Source of the DNA: Haloarcula salinisoli
Lineage (GTDB): Archaea; Halobacteriota; Halobacteria; Halobacteriales; Haloarculaceae
Reading direction: 5' to 3'
NCBI RefSeq assembly: GCF_019599405.1
Contig: NZ_RKLQ01000002.1
Span: forward strand, 682,001 to 746,000
Length of the DNA: 64,000 bases
The notes under the pieces are model-generated. The model was not told the DNA's origin. It did no database searches and was given only the letters and a program-made list of their open reading frames with translations. This document shows positions 35,411-43,519 of this stretch, piece after piece (within the stretch, counting starts at the first letter, position 1; the number at the start of each line of letters is the position of its first letter). The translations under genes were made by a program, and so were the position numbers.

Positions 35411-35517
35411 ACAGTATCAGAATTCGCCGATCGGGTTAATACAGTGTGGTTCCGTCCGACGGGCTAGCCGTTCGGGCAGACGGGGCGATAGACGGCGTGT
35501 CAGACCGGCCGAACGCT

Positions 35518-35901
35518 CTAGAACGGCGCTTCCGGACCCTCGTCGTCGCCGCCGACGTCGCCGCCACGGGAGTCGCCGCCGCCGAAGGAAGGCGTCATGC
35601 CGCCGTCGGCGCCGCCGGCCATTCCCTCGCCCTGTTCCTGTCCGGTACGGGCGACGACCTCGTTGATCTCGGGAATCTCCTTGGTCATACGGGTCTTGAT
35701 GGCCTGGATGGTCATCGGGGAGATGCCACAGCCCGAACACGCACCGCCCAGGCGGATGGTGACGCTGCCCTCTTCGCGGTCGATGTTCTCGATGGCCGCG
35801 CTCCCGCCGTGCATCTGAATCTGGGGGAAGTTCCGGCGCAGGAAGTTCGTGATTCGCTCGCGCAGGTCGTTGTCGTCGTCGGCTCCGGTCTCGGTGCTCA
35901 T
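35518..35901 (-). CDS. NifU-C-terminal-domain Fe-S scaffold protein
   Basis: A 127-residue protein. Residues 10-85 form the NifU-C/Nfu domain with its single CxxC (ACSGCGISPMT) that holds an Fe-S cluster between two subunits, preceded by RRNFPQIQMHGGSAAIEN. The tail (about 88-127) is Gly/Asp-rich and probably disordered. Nfu proteins pass clusters on to targets; here Taw1, UvrC and others in the window could use them. Start at the ATG at 35901 since the longer frame adds low-complexity residues. It is separate from the IscU/SufU scaffold at 60698. The neighbours do not form an SUF operon. Confidence 0.9.
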   Translation of the reverse strand: MSTETGADDDNDLRERITNFLRRNFPQIQMHGGSAAIENIDREEGSVTIRLGGACSGCGISPMTIQAIKTRMTKEIPEINEVVARTGQEQGEGMAGGADGGMTPSFGGGDSRGGDVGGDDEGPEAPF

Positions 35902-36109
35902 GGTGGCTGGATGTGGGGGCCGGGGAGGCTTAGACCTTTGGACTCCTGCCGTCTTTCGGCCGCTGAATCGGCGCGTCGGGCCGCCGAGCCGGCCGGTGGT
36001 CGGCGTCTGACGCACGGCTGACGCCCCGTTCGACCCCTCCCGGGTCCCGCGGTTTCACTTTCGGGCCGGTTGGCTGGCGTATATGTCCCGGCCGCCCCTC
36101 GGCACCGGT

Positions 36110-36256
36110 ATGTTCGAAGCGCTGAAACGGGTCGTCCGGCGACAGACACGCGGTGGGGCCATCCGGGAGTGTCGCCGGTGTGGCACGACGGTCGAGCCCG
36201 CGGACGGCGGCTGTCCCGCGTGTGAGTCGACCGACATCGTGCAGTACGATTTCTGA
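36110..36256 (+). CDS. Tiny zinc-ribbon protein (48 residues)
   Basis: A 48-residue frame, MFEALKRVVRRQTRGG then CRRCGTTVEP and CPACESTDIVQYDF, ending TGA at 36254. Two CxxC knuckles 14 residues apart form a complete zinc ribbon, preceded by a basic helix. Such small proteins are frequent in Halobacteria and may bind nucleic acid. TATA-like GTATATG at about 36078-36084 is 27 bases upstream, which favours this ATG over another in-frame ATG at 36083. The gene is convergent with the PstS-like gene (25-base gap). Confidence 0.65.
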   Translation: MFEALKRVVRRQTRGGAIRECRRCGTTVEPADGGCPACESTDIVQYDF

Positions 36257-36281
36257 GGCGGCCAGTTCGCCACCCCTCCGC

Positions 36282-37322
36282 TCACTGTGCGTTCGCGATG
36301 GCGTCGTTCAGCGCGTCCAGTTCCTCTTGCATCTCCGTCTCAGTGTTGGGCAAGAAGCCGACCTTGTCGGCGACGAGTTCCTCGTTCGCGCTCTGTTCGA
36401 CGAAGTAGCGGGCGAACTCGGCGACGTGTGCCTCGGCCAGTCGGTCGGTGTTGACGTAGGTGAACAGCGGTCGTGCCAGCGGATACTCACCGGTCTGGGC
36501 GGATTCGAGCGACGGTTCGACACAGCCGTCGCCGGCGTCGATTCCGGGCGCGCTCACGGCGTCACTGTTCGCCTGGTAGTACGCGAACCCGAGATAGCCG
36601 ATGGCGTACTGGTCGGACTGGACGGCCTGCAGGATAGTGTTGTCCTGCTCGGTCGCCTGGTACTCGCTCGTGTGAGCGGCGTTCTCCCCGATGATTTCGT
36701 CCCGGAAGTAGTCGAACGTCCCGGAGGTGTCGGCGGGACCGAACCGCTGTATCTCTTCGTCGGGCCAGTCGCTGTCGACGTCCGCCCAGGTGGTCGCACC
36801 GTCGGCGCGCCAGATCTGTCGGAGCTGGTCCGTCGTCATGCAGTCGCCCCAGTCGCTGTCGTTGTTGACTATGACAGTCAGTGCATCCGTGGCGATACTC
36901 ATCTCGTGGTAGTCGACGTCGTTACTGGCACACTGGTCCTGCTCGCCGGCAGTAATCGGCCGCGAGGCGTTGTTGAAATCGGACTCGCCTGTACAGAACA
37001 GGTTGGCGAAGCCGCCGCCGGTGCCGTCGCGGCTCACGCTGAACTCGACCTGTGGGTGCTGCTGTATGAACCCCTCGAGCACCGCCCGACTGAGGGGGTA
37101 GAGCGTCGAGCTCCCGCCGATACGTACCGACCCTTCGAGCGGCGTCTCTGTCTCCGTCCCGCTGTCCGGTTCCGCCTCCGTCTCTGTCGCCTCGGTGGCT
37201 GTCGGTCCGGCGTCGGTCGCTGTGCCGTCCGCCGACCCCTCGCTGCCGTCCTGGAGACAGCCACCCATTGCGGTCGTCAGCCCGGCCGCCAGCACGCTCA
37301 GATACTCGCGTCGTTTCGACAT
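36282..37322 (-). CDS. pstS: PstS-like phosphate-binding lipoprotein
   Basis: A 346-residue substrate-binding protein. The N-terminus (KRREYLSVLAAGLTTAMGGC) carries a lipobox with Cys22 for lipid anchoring, then a Thr/Glu-rich linker of about 40 residues. The rest is the PBP-type phosphate fold: VRIGGSSTLYPLSRAVLEGF, DGTGGGFANLFCTGESD, NNASRPITAGE, and RFGPADTSGTFDYFRDEIIG, of which the cores GSSTLYP, GTGGGF and TSGTFDYF line the phosphate site. It would deliver phosphate to the Pst ABC transporter, but no pstC, pstA or pstB lies nearby. Start at 37322 with a strong AT box upstream. A longer frame to 37901 would run antisense through taw1. Confidence 0.88.
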   Translation of the reverse strand: MSKRREYLSVLAAGLTTAMGGCLQDGSEGSADGTATDAGPTATEATETEAEPDSGTETETPLEGSVRIGGSSTLYPLSRAVLEGFIQQHPQVEFSVSRDGTGGGFANLFCTGESDFNNASRPITAGEQDQCASNDVDYHEMSIATDALTVIVNNDSDWGDCMTTDQLRQIWRADGATTWADVDSDWPDEEIQRFGPADTSGTFDYFRDEIIGENAAHTSEYQATEQDNTILQAVQSDQYAIGYLGFAYYQANSDAVSAPGIDAGDGCVEPSLESAQTGEYPLARPLFTYVNTDRLAEAHVAEFARYFVEQSANEELVADKVGFLPNTETEMQEELDALNDAIANAQ

Positions 37323-37343
37323 ATCTGTGCTCTCAAATGTATG

Positions 37344-37354
37344 AAATAAATAAC
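37344..37354 (-). promoter_or_regulatory. AT-rich promoter box of pstS
   Basis: On the minus strand TTATTTATTTC is centred about 27 bases before the pstS ATG at 37322, a good archaeal box A for a leaderless mRNA. It lies in the 90-base divergent gap with taw1. No phosphate-box palindrome is evident. Confidence 0.5.
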
Positions 37355-37412
37355 ATGGTGGTCTCGGGCCGGACGAAAACACCTTACAGCGTGGCGCGAA
37401 ACCCTTCCAGCA

Positions 37413-38396
37413 ATGAGCGACAGCGACTCGGGTGGGCCGAAGCAGGTAGACGACCCCGACTACCACAGCCAGAACCACACGGCGGCCCAGACCTGCGGCT
37501 GGACGGCAAACGCCCTGCGCGGGGAGGGGAAGTGTTACAAGTACGCCTTCTACGGCATCGAGTCCCATCGCTGCATCCAGATGACGCCCGTCGTGAAGTG
37601 CAACGAGCGCTGTGTCTTCTGCTGGCGGGACCACGCGGGCCACGCCTACGAACTGGGCGACGTCGAGTGGGACGACCCCGCCGCCGTCGCCGACGCGAGC
37701 GTCGAACTCCAGCGCAAACTGCTCTCGGGTTTCGGCGGCAACGACGAGGTCCCCCGCGAGGTGTTCGAGCAGGCGATGGAACCGCGCCACGTCGCCATCT
37801 CGTTGGACGGCGAACCGACGCTGTATCCGTATCTCCCCGAACTCATCGAGGAGTTCCACGACCGCGACATCACCACCTTCCTCGTCTCGAACGGCACCCA
37901 CCCGGAGATGCTACGGCGGTGTGACCCCACACAGCTGTACGTCTCCGTCGACGCCCCCGACCGGAAGACCTTCGACTCGACAGTGAAGGCCGTCGAGGAC
38001 GACGCCTGGGACAATCTCATCGACACACTGGACGTGCTGGCCGAGAAAGACGACACCCGGACCGTCATCCGGTCGACGCTCGTACGCGAGGAGAATATGC
38101 ACCGCCCCGCGTGGTACGCGGCGATGTGTGACCGCGCCGACGCCGACTTCGTGGAGCTGAAAGCGTACATGCACGTGGGCCACTCGCGGGGTCGACTGGA
38201 CCGCGAGTCGATGCCCAGCCACGAGGAGATTCTCGACTTTACCGAATCGATGCAGGAGTTCCTGCCCGACCACGACACTATCAAGGAGGTCGAACCGTCC
38301 CGCGTGGCGATGCTTGCTCGTGACGACGATACCTGGGTCCCCAAGCTGAACAAGGACAGCGAGTTCTGGGCCGACGACCCGCTCGTGGAGTACTGA
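37413..38396 (+). CDS. taw1: 4-demethylwyosine synthase (Taw1/TYW1), radical SAM
   Basis: A 327-residue radical-SAM enzyme that condenses N1-methylguanosine-37 of tRNA-Phe with pyruvate to the tricyclic 4-demethylwyosine. The radical-SAM triad is CNERCVFCWRD (about 70), and a second cysteine group upstream (QTCGWTANA, EGKCYKYAFYGI, HRCIQMTP) supplies the second Fe-S cluster typical of TYW1. AISLDGEPTLYP and LVSNGTHPEML complete the family marks. The length matches archaeal Taw1, which lacks the flavodoxin part of yeast TYW1. ATG at 37413. A T6 run follows the stop. Confidence 0.94.
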   Translation: MSDSDSGGPKQVDDPDYHSQNHTAAQTCGWTANALRGEGKCYKYAFYGIESHRCIQMTPVVKCNERCVFCWRDHAGHAYELGDVEWDDPAAVADASVELQRKLLSGFGGNDEVPREVFEQAMEPRHVAISLDGEPTLYPYLPELIEEFHDRDITTFLVSNGTHPEMLRRCDPTQLYVSVDAPDRKTFDSTVKAVEDDAWDNLIDTLDVLAEKDDTRTVIRSTLVREENMHRPAWYAAMCDRADADFVELKAYMHVGHSRGRLDRESMPSHEEILDFTESMQEFLPDHDTIKEVEPSRVAMLARDDDTWVPKLNKDSEFWADDPLVEY

Positions 38397-38410
38397 CGGC
38401 CCTTTTTTGT
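38397..38410 (+). terminator. T-rich terminator after taw1
   Basis: GGCCCTTTTTTGTT directly follows the taw1 stop. A T6 tract after a GC-rich stretch is the usual archaeal termination signal. Confidence 0.5.
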
Positions 38411-38460
38411 TCGGCGCATCAGCTGTGCGGTGTTTAGTTTAGGAGAGACTGTTTCGGAGA

Positions 38461-38529
38461 GCCGGAAAGCCCCACCCATAGCCGGTTGGCCAATCAACGC
38501 TGGGTGGGACTGAAAGGGGGCTTTCTGGC
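38461..38529 (+). repeat. Structured intergenic element, copy C (short, deleted)
   Basis: The shortest member of the family. Outer arms GCCGGAAAGCCCC (38461-38473) and GGGGCTTTCTGGC (38517-38529). The inner stem keeps CCCACCCA on the left and TGGGTGGGACTGAAAGGGG on the right; the left partner of ACTGAAAGG is missing, as if a segment was lost between runs of C. First and third arms are absent. It lies between taw1 and the EamA gene in the same orientation as copies A and B. Confidence 0.75.
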
Positions 38530-38604
38530 TGTTCGCATCCGCAATCGCTCACCTATCCCCAACCGAATCGAGAGGCCTAATTGTCCCTGACTCGGAGCCG
38601 TTGT

Positions 38605-39510
38605 GTGTCCCGTCGGCTGTACACCGTCGGTCTGTTCGCCCTCCTCGCGACGCTGTGGGGACTGTCTTTCCTGGCTATCGAAATCGGCCTCCGCTCGCTT
38701 GAGCCGGTGCTCTTTGCGGCTTTCCGGTACGCTATCGCGGCCGTCCTCCTGCTGGGCGTGGCCCTGGCACGCCGGGCGGACTGGCGCCCTTCGGGCCGGC
38801 CTGACGTAGACGCCATCGTCGGCGGTGGCGTCTTTCTGGTCGCGGGCAACGCGCTCCTCTTTCTCGGCCAGCAGACCGTCCCCAGCGGTGTGGCGGCCAT
38901 CATGCAGAGCCTGGTCCCCGTACTGACCTCGCTGTGGGCGCTCGCCTTGCTCCCCGAGGAGCGCGTCTCCGCTGTCGGGGCGGTCGGTATCCTGCTTGGC
39001 TTCGTCGGTGTCGGCCTCATCGTCCGGCCCGACCCCGCGAATCTGCTGGGCAGCGACGTGGTCGGTCGCCTGCTCATCCTCGGCCAGGCCGCGAGCGTCG
39101 CGCTGGGCGGGGTCATCATCCAGCGGGCCGGTCCGACGCTGGACCGGGCCGCGCTCTCGGGGTGGTCGATGGCCGTCGGTGGCGTTATCCTCTTCGGGCT
39201 CAGCTACGCGCTCGGCGAGCCGTTCGGGCTCCCCGCCACCGTCCCCGGCTGGGCCGCCGTCGCCTATCTCGGCGTCTTCGCGACGGCGGTGGCCTTCCTC
39301 ATTTACTACACGTTACTGGAGGTTCGGGGCGCCCTGGAGACCTCGCTGGTCGCGTACCTCGTGCCTGTCGTGGCGACCGTCGTCGGCATCGCGGTGCTGG
39401 GCGAATCCGTGACGCTGCCGACCCTCGCGGGGTTCCTGCTCGTCTTCGCCGGCTTCGTCCTGCTGAAACGCCGGGCTATCGGCGGGCTCATCGTCGAAGC
39501 GCGGCGCTGA
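38605..39510 (+). CDS. EamA (DMT superfamily) membrane transporter
   Basis: A 301-residue membrane protein with ten predicted spans and the two tandem EamA repeats of the drug/metabolite transporter superfamily: TLWGLSFLAIEIGLRSLEPVL and FRYAIAAVLL in the first half, AVAFLIYYTLLEVRGALETSLVAYL-type segments (core YYTLLEVRGALE) and VPVVATVVGIAVLGE in the second. It probably exports amino acids or other small metabolites; the substrate is unknown. The start is uncertain: a GTG at 38605 (VSRRLYTVGLF) fits the family; a TTG at 38581 would add eight residues. Element C lies upstream. Confidence 0.85.
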   Translation: MSRRLYTVGLFALLATLWGLSFLAIEIGLRSLEPVLFAAFRYAIAAVLLLGVALARRADWRPSGRPDVDAIVGGGVFLVAGNALLFLGQQTVPSGVAAIMQSLVPVLTSLWALALLPEERVSAVGAVGILLGFVGVGLIVRPDPANLLGSDVVGRLLILGQAASVALGGVIIQRAGPTLDRAALSGWSMAVGGVILFGLSYALGEPFGLPATVPGWAAVAYLGVFATAVAFLIYYTLLEVRGALETSLVAYLVPVVATVVGIAVLGESVTLPTLAGFLLVFAGFVLLKRRAIGGLIVEARR

Positions 39511-39554
39511 CGACCCCAGCGTTCCAATTGTGTGACGAGTTCCACCTTCGGTAT

Positions 39555-39562
39555 GCTTATCC
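39555..39562 (+). promoter_or_regulatory. TATA-like box of ribK-ribB
   Basis: GCTTATCC, centred about 27 bases before the ribK ATG at 39586, fits an archaeal box A and a leaderless ribK-ribB transcript. Confidence 0.45.
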
Positions 39563-39585
39563 GAATATAGTCCGTACTGGTGGGT

Positions 39586-40284
39586 ATGGCAGACTCATCG
39601 GGACAGGCCGTCGGGCGCGACGAGCTGGCGACGCTGAAGCTGCTCGCGCTGGACGGCGCGATGGACGAGCCGACGAAGGTCTCCTGTGCGGATCTGGCCG
39701 GGCGGCTCGACGCCTCGAACCAGACGGCCTCCCGGCGGCTCCAGCGGCTCGAAGACGCCGGCTTCCTCGACCGGGACATGCAGGGTGACGGGCAGCAAGT
39801 CCACATCACGAGCGCAGGGGAACGGCGCCTCCAGTCCGAGTACGCCGACTATCGGCGCATCTTCGAATCGGACGCCAGTGTCCACCTCCAGGGGCTGGTC
39901 ACCTCCGGCATGGGCGAGGGGCGCCACTACATCACCCTGCCGGGCTACATGAAGCAGTTCATCGAGCGGCTGGACTACGAGCCGTTCGCGGGGACGCTGA
40001 ACCTCGAACTGACCGAGGATAGCGTCCGCAAGCGCGCTCGTCTGGGCGCGCTCGAACCCGTCACCATCGAGGGGTGGGAGGACGACGAACGGACCTACGG
40101 CCCGGCCTACTGCTATCCCGTCTCCGTCGAGAGCGGCGACGGCGAGTACGAGCCGGCCCACGTCATCGCGCCCGAGCGCACCCACCACGGCGAGGAGAAG
40201 GTGGAGCTTATCGCGCCGGAGAAGCTCCGAGACGTCCTCGAACTGGAAGACGGCGACGAGGTGACTGTCCATGTCTCGGAGTGA
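39586..40284 (+). CDS. ribK: CTP-dependent riboflavin kinase with N-terminal HTH
   Basis: A 232-residue protein with two domains. Residues 10-75 are a winged helix ([39 protein letters not shown], core [13 protein letters not shown]); residues 95-230 are the archaeal CTP-dependent riboflavin kinase (DUF120): [22 protein letters not shown], with the conserved [15 protein letters not shown] and YCYPVSVE. It makes FMN from riboflavin, and the HTH half suggests that it also senses the product and controls genes, as in known archaeal RbkR. ribB follows with a 14-base overlap, so the pair is coupled. Confidence 0.93.
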   Translation: MADSSGQAVGRDELATLKLLALDGAMDEPTKVSCADLAGRLDASNQTASRRLQRLEDAGFLDRDMQGDGQQVHITSAGERRLQSEYADYRRIFESDASVHLQGLVTSGMGEGRHYITLPGYMKQFIERLDYEPFAGTLNLELTEDSVRKRARLGALEPVTIEGWEDDERTYGPAYCYPVSVESGDGEYEPAHVIAPERTHHGEEKVELIAPEKLRDVLELEDGDEVTVHVSE

Positions 40285-40948
40285 GTCCGCGGACGGGGAC
40301 ACCGCAGCGGCCGTCCAGGCCGCTATCGACGCGTTCGCCCGCGGGGAGCCGGTGTTGATTCACGACGCCGCCGACCGCGAGGGTGAGACCGACATCGTCT
40401 ACCCGGCGGGGTCGGTCACGCCAGAAGCCGTCGCGCGGCTCCGCAACGACGCTGGCGGGCTGGTCTGTGTCGCGCTCTCGGACGGCGTCGCCGAGGACCT
40501 GGAACTGCCGTTCATGCAGGATGTGCTCGACCATCCGACGAGCGCCGACCACGAACTCGCCTACGACGAGCGCTCCTCGTTTTCGTTGACGGTCAATCAT
40601 CGGGACACGTTCACCGGCATCACCGACGACGACCGCTCGCTGACCATCACGGAACTGGCCGCACTTGCGGCCGACCCCGACCCCGACGGGTTCGGCGAGG
40701 CCTTCCGGTCGCCGGGCCACGTCCACCTGCTGCGGGCCGCGCCGGCCCTGCTCGCGGACCGCGAGGGCCACACCGAGCTGGGTGTCGCGCTGGCGGCCGC
40801 CGCCGACCAGCCGCCGGCCGTCGTGGTCTGTGAGATGCTCGACGACGAGACCGGCGGCGCGCTCTCGCCCGCCGACGCGCGGGCCTACGCGGCCGACGAG
40901 GGGCTCCACTACGTCGAGGGACGGGCCATCGTCGCCGCGCTGGCCTGA
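40271..40948 (+). CDS. ribB: 3,4-dihydroxy-2-butanone-4-phosphate synthase
   Basis: A 225-residue enzyme that converts ribulose 5-phosphate into 3,4-dihydroxy-2-butanone 4-phosphate and formate for riboflavin synthesis. Conserved parts are the acidic metal site [48 protein letters not shown] and CEMLDD at the expected places. It is a stand-alone RibB without a fused GTP cyclohydrolase II. It starts inside the end of ribK, so the two are translated together, which fits a link between kinase/regulator and pathway enzyme. The rest of the rib pathway is not in the window. Confidence 0.93.
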   Translation: MSRSESADGDTAAAVQAAIDAFARGEPVLIHDAADREGETDIVYPAGSVTPEAVARLRNDAGGLVCVALSDGVAEDLELPFMQDVLDHPTSADHELAYDERSSFSLTVNHRDTFTGITDDDRSLTITELAALAADPDPDGFGEAFRSPGHVHLLRAAPALLADREGHTELGVALAAAADQPPAVVVCEMLDDETGGALSPADARAYAADEGLHYVEGRAIVAALA

Positions 40949-40952
40949 GTTT

Positions 40953-41984
40953 CTACTGCTCCTCGACCAGCGACGACAGTTCGTCGACGGTTCGGGATAC
41001 GGACGCTGTCACAGTCGTGCCGTCGCGGTCGACCGCGAGGTCACCGACGACGTCGGCGACCTCGGCGTCTTGCAGCTCCGACGCGGCGCGGTCGCGTAGC
41101 TGTCGGACGACGCTCGTCACGTCCCTCGCTGCGCCGGTGTCGGCTGCGGAAAGCGTCGCTTCCAGTCCCCGAACGTCGCCGTCGCGGTAAACAGAGCCGG
41201 CGAGCGTCGTCACGTCGTCCAGCGGGGTGATGTCTATCGACTGCCCGCCGTTACCGCCGACGCCCGCCGGGACGGCATCGTTCCGGCTCGGGTCGGGCAG
41301 TCGGGTCGCAAACCGGACGGGGGCCTCGCGGGTGTCCGTGTACGCCCCGCGTATCGGCTCGCCGACGGTCGCAGTCTCACCGTTCCTGACGCCGACCGCG
41401 TCGAAGACGGCCGCTTCAGTTCCGACGGCGACGCGGTCTGACCCGAGCGCTCCGACCCAGGGGCTATCGTCCGACTCCGGCTCGTAGACGACGGTCCCGG
41501 ACTCGTCTAGCTCGGTGAAGGCGATATCGTCGAAGTTCTCGATGCCCGATTTGACGTCCTCGGCGCTCAGCTCCGCCCGGAGGACGACACCGGCGTAGCC
41601 GTCGAACAGGTCGTCACCGTCGCCGCCGACGTCACCGAAGACGGTCGCGCGGTGGACTCTCTCGGGGCTGGTCTCGAACTCTGTCTCGATGTCGGACAGC
41701 AGTGCGTCGACGTCCCGGGGCTGCTCGGCCGACGAGTCGGCCGAGACGTACTGTGCGCGCTGTTGCAGGGCGACGGTGGTCAACGTCCGCAGCCCGTCGT
41801 CCTGGCGGAGGGCGTCGACGTTCGCGTCCACGACAGCGTCCGCAGTCGCGGGGACAGTATCGAGAGCGGTCGTCGAGTCGGACGGCGGGGCCGAGCGGGG
41901 CCGGCCCGTCACCGTCACGGCTGTCGCCACCGACACGAGCCCGGCGACGGCCTGGAGGGCATCTCGTCTCGCTATCTCTTTCAC
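40953..41984 (-). CDS. Exported protein, paralog 1 of a tandem pair
   Basis: A 343-residue protein. The start (KEIARRDALQAVAGLVSVATAVTVTG) has a twin-arginine-like pair and a hydrophobic core but no lipobox Cys. The mature part aligns with the protein encoded at 42115: VDANVDALRQDDGLRTLTTV against LMYANIDVIREDEGVETLTN, DSPWVGALGSDRVAVGTEAAV against GGPWVGALPSDEIVVGTEDAV, and SVYRDGDVRGLEATL against SVYRDGDTRGLEVTM. Function unknown; the shape suggests a secreted alpha/beta binding protein. Its promoter box is shared with the paralog. It is convergent with ribB (4-base gap). Confidence 0.7.
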   Translation of the reverse strand: MKEIARRDALQAVAGLVSVATAVTVTGRPRSAPPSDSTTALDTVPATADAVVDANVDALRQDDGLRTLTTVALQQRAQYVSADSSAEQPRDVDALLSDIETEFETSPERVHRATVFGDVGGDGDDLFDGYAGVVLRAELSAEDVKSGIENFDDIAFTELDESGTVVYEPESDDSPWVGALGSDRVAVGTEAAVFDAVGVRNGETATVGEPIRGAYTDTREAPVRFATRLPDPSRNDAVPAGVGGNGGQSIDITPLDDVTTLAGSVYRDGDVRGLEATLSAADTGAARDVTSVVRQLRDRAASELQDAEVADVVGDLAVDRDGTTVTASVSRTVDELSSLVEEQ

Positions 41985-42000
41985 GACGACAACTACACAC

Positions 42001-42021
42001 GGCTAGACTTCAATGTACTGG
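42001..42021 (-). promoter_or_regulatory. Shared promoter box, copy 1
   Basis: Plus strand GGCTAGACTTCAATGTACTGG, which matches 18 of 21 bases of the box at 43149-43169. It begins 17 bases upstream of the paralog-1 start, where box A and BRE should lie. Confidence 0.55.
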
Positions 42022-42114
42022 AACGTAGGGGGCTGAAAACAGCACGTCGCTGGAGTCGGTCGGCCAGCGGAGCGTGTCGGACCGGCAACCGAACGAATCG
42101 AGCGGTCGGACAGC

Positions 42115-43131
42115 TTAAGCGTCTTCTATCAGCTCTTCGAGCTCCGATATCGTCCGTTCGAGGGAACTCGTCACGCTCGAACCGTTCCGTTCGATGGTGA
42201 TGTCTTCGAGTATCTCTTCGGCGTCCCCGTCCTCGATCTCCGAGTCGAGTTCGTCCTTTACCTCTTTTAGCATCTCCTCTACGTCTTCGGCGGCGTCTTC
42301 GTCCTCGGCGTTCATCGTCACCTCTAGCCCGCGGGTGTCACCGTCTCTGTACACGGAGCCAGAGACCGTGTCGACGTCTTCTATCGGGCTGAAATCGATG
42401 GAATCCTCGCCGGTCCCGCTTTCCTCCGGGACGGAGCTGTCGTCGGGGTCCGGCATGTTGGTGGCAAACCGGAAGGGCGCGTCCCGCGTGCTCGTGTACG
42501 CGTCCTTGAGTTCTCCCTCGATGGCATCCGCGTCGCCGTTCTTGACGTCGATGGTGTCGTGGACGGCGTCTTCCGTTCCGACGACTATCTCGTCCGACGG
42601 GAGCGCCCCGACCCACGGGCCGCCCTCCTCTTCGGGTTCGTAGACGACCGACCCCGAGTGCTCCGCCTCTTCGAAGTCGATGTTGTCCGCGTTCTCGATG
42701 CTGTCCTTGATGTTCTCCGCAGTCAGGTCCGCGTTGACTATAGCGGCGCCGTACTCCGCGAACGTCTCGTAGTCCGCCCCACCGAACTCGCTGAACGCGG
42801 TTACTTCGTGGAGTTTCGTCGGGTCGATATCCGACTCGTCTTCGAACTCTTCGAGTACCTCGTCGAAGTCCTCCGGTCCCTCGTAGTAGTCGGACTCGGA
42901 CCGCCTGTCGAGGTACGTGTTGGTCAGGGTCTCGACGCCCTCGTCCTCCCGGATGACGTCGATGTTCGCGTACATGAGCGCGTCCGCGTCCTCGGGAATC
43001 GCGTCGAGCGCTCCAGACGGGCTACCGACGAACGGAACCGAGTCCAGACAGCCAGCCGTGCTTCCCACCGCGGCCACTGACGCGAGTCCAGCAGCAGAAC
43101 GGAGTAGTTCTCTTCGTTGCATATCTGCCAT
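42115..43131 (-). CDS. Exported lipoprotein, paralog 2 of a tandem pair
   Basis: A 338-residue protein. A Tat-type start (MQRRELLRSAAGLASVAAVG, ATG at 43131 or 43122) ends in a lipobox STAGC, so it should be lipid-anchored outside the membrane. The mature part is very acidic and parallels the protein at 40953 throughout. Repeated Asp/Glu helices close it (EMLKEVKDELDSEIEDGD). I do not recognise a family beyond this pair. The two genes are in the same direction, 130 bases apart, so they are a tandem duplication with different anchoring. Confidence 0.72.
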   Translation of the reverse strand: MADMQRRELLRSAAGLASVAAVGSTAGCLDSVPFVGSPSGALDAIPEDADALMYANIDVIREDEGVETLTNTYLDRRSESDYYEGPEDFDEVLEEFEDESDIDPTKLHEVTAFSEFGGADYETFAEYGAAIVNADLTAENIKDSIENADNIDFEEAEHSGSVVYEPEEEGGPWVGALPSDEIVVGTEDAVHDTIDVKNGDADAIEGELKDAYTSTRDAPFRFATNMPDPDDSSVPEESGTGEDSIDFSPIEDVDTVSGSVYRDGDTRGLEVTMNAEDEDAAEDVEEMLKEVKDELDSEIEDGDAEEILEDITIERNGSSVTSSLERTISELEELIEDA

Positions 43132-43519
43132 GGAGCCTTACTTATCATGGCTTGACTTCAGTTTACTGGTAGTATCGAACACTGTGATCATAGCCGGTGT
43201 CGGTGGACTCGACAGATATCTCCGTCCGAATATAGATACCGTGTGTCCCCGTCTCGCTCACCGAAAGCTGTTACAGCACTTCGGACACGCACCCTCTAGA
43301 CGCTGGCGGGAGAGCGCGTCGAGTTCGAGGGGCCTTTTCGACGGGCTGTAATCTGCCCGTACTCCCCTCTGGAACGGCTCGCGGGAGTTCCGGACGGCTG
43401 CGCACTATCCCGGTCGCACAGCCGGGGTTCGATAACCTCGGCTTTCGACGACACTGTCCGGGCTTACCGTTCGCTACGGCGGCAATAACAAACCGTATTT
43501 GCGAGAGGATGTCGTCCGT
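43132..43519. other. Intergenic region, 388 bases
   Basis: It contains the shared box of the lipoprotein gene (43149-43169). The middle has short imperfect palindromes such as GGCTGCGC...GCACAGCC near 43398-43425. No RNase P, SRP or tRNA signature is seen, and no small gene is convincing. AT-rich bases (AATAACAAACCGTATTTG, about 43484-43501) may be the promoter for the gene at 43520. Confidence 0.4.
43149..43169 (-). promoter_or_regulatory. Shared promoter box, copy 2
   Basis: Plus strand GGCTTGACTTCAGTTTACTGG, 18/21 identical to the box at 42001. It begins 18 bases upstream of the ATG at 43131, matching the spacing of copy 1 almost exactly. Confidence 0.55.

Noticed and set aside
37323-37901. 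Long upstream extension of the pstS frame
   Set aside because: It would run antisense through taw1 and hide the lipobox; the ATG at 37322 precedes a normal lipoprotein signal.
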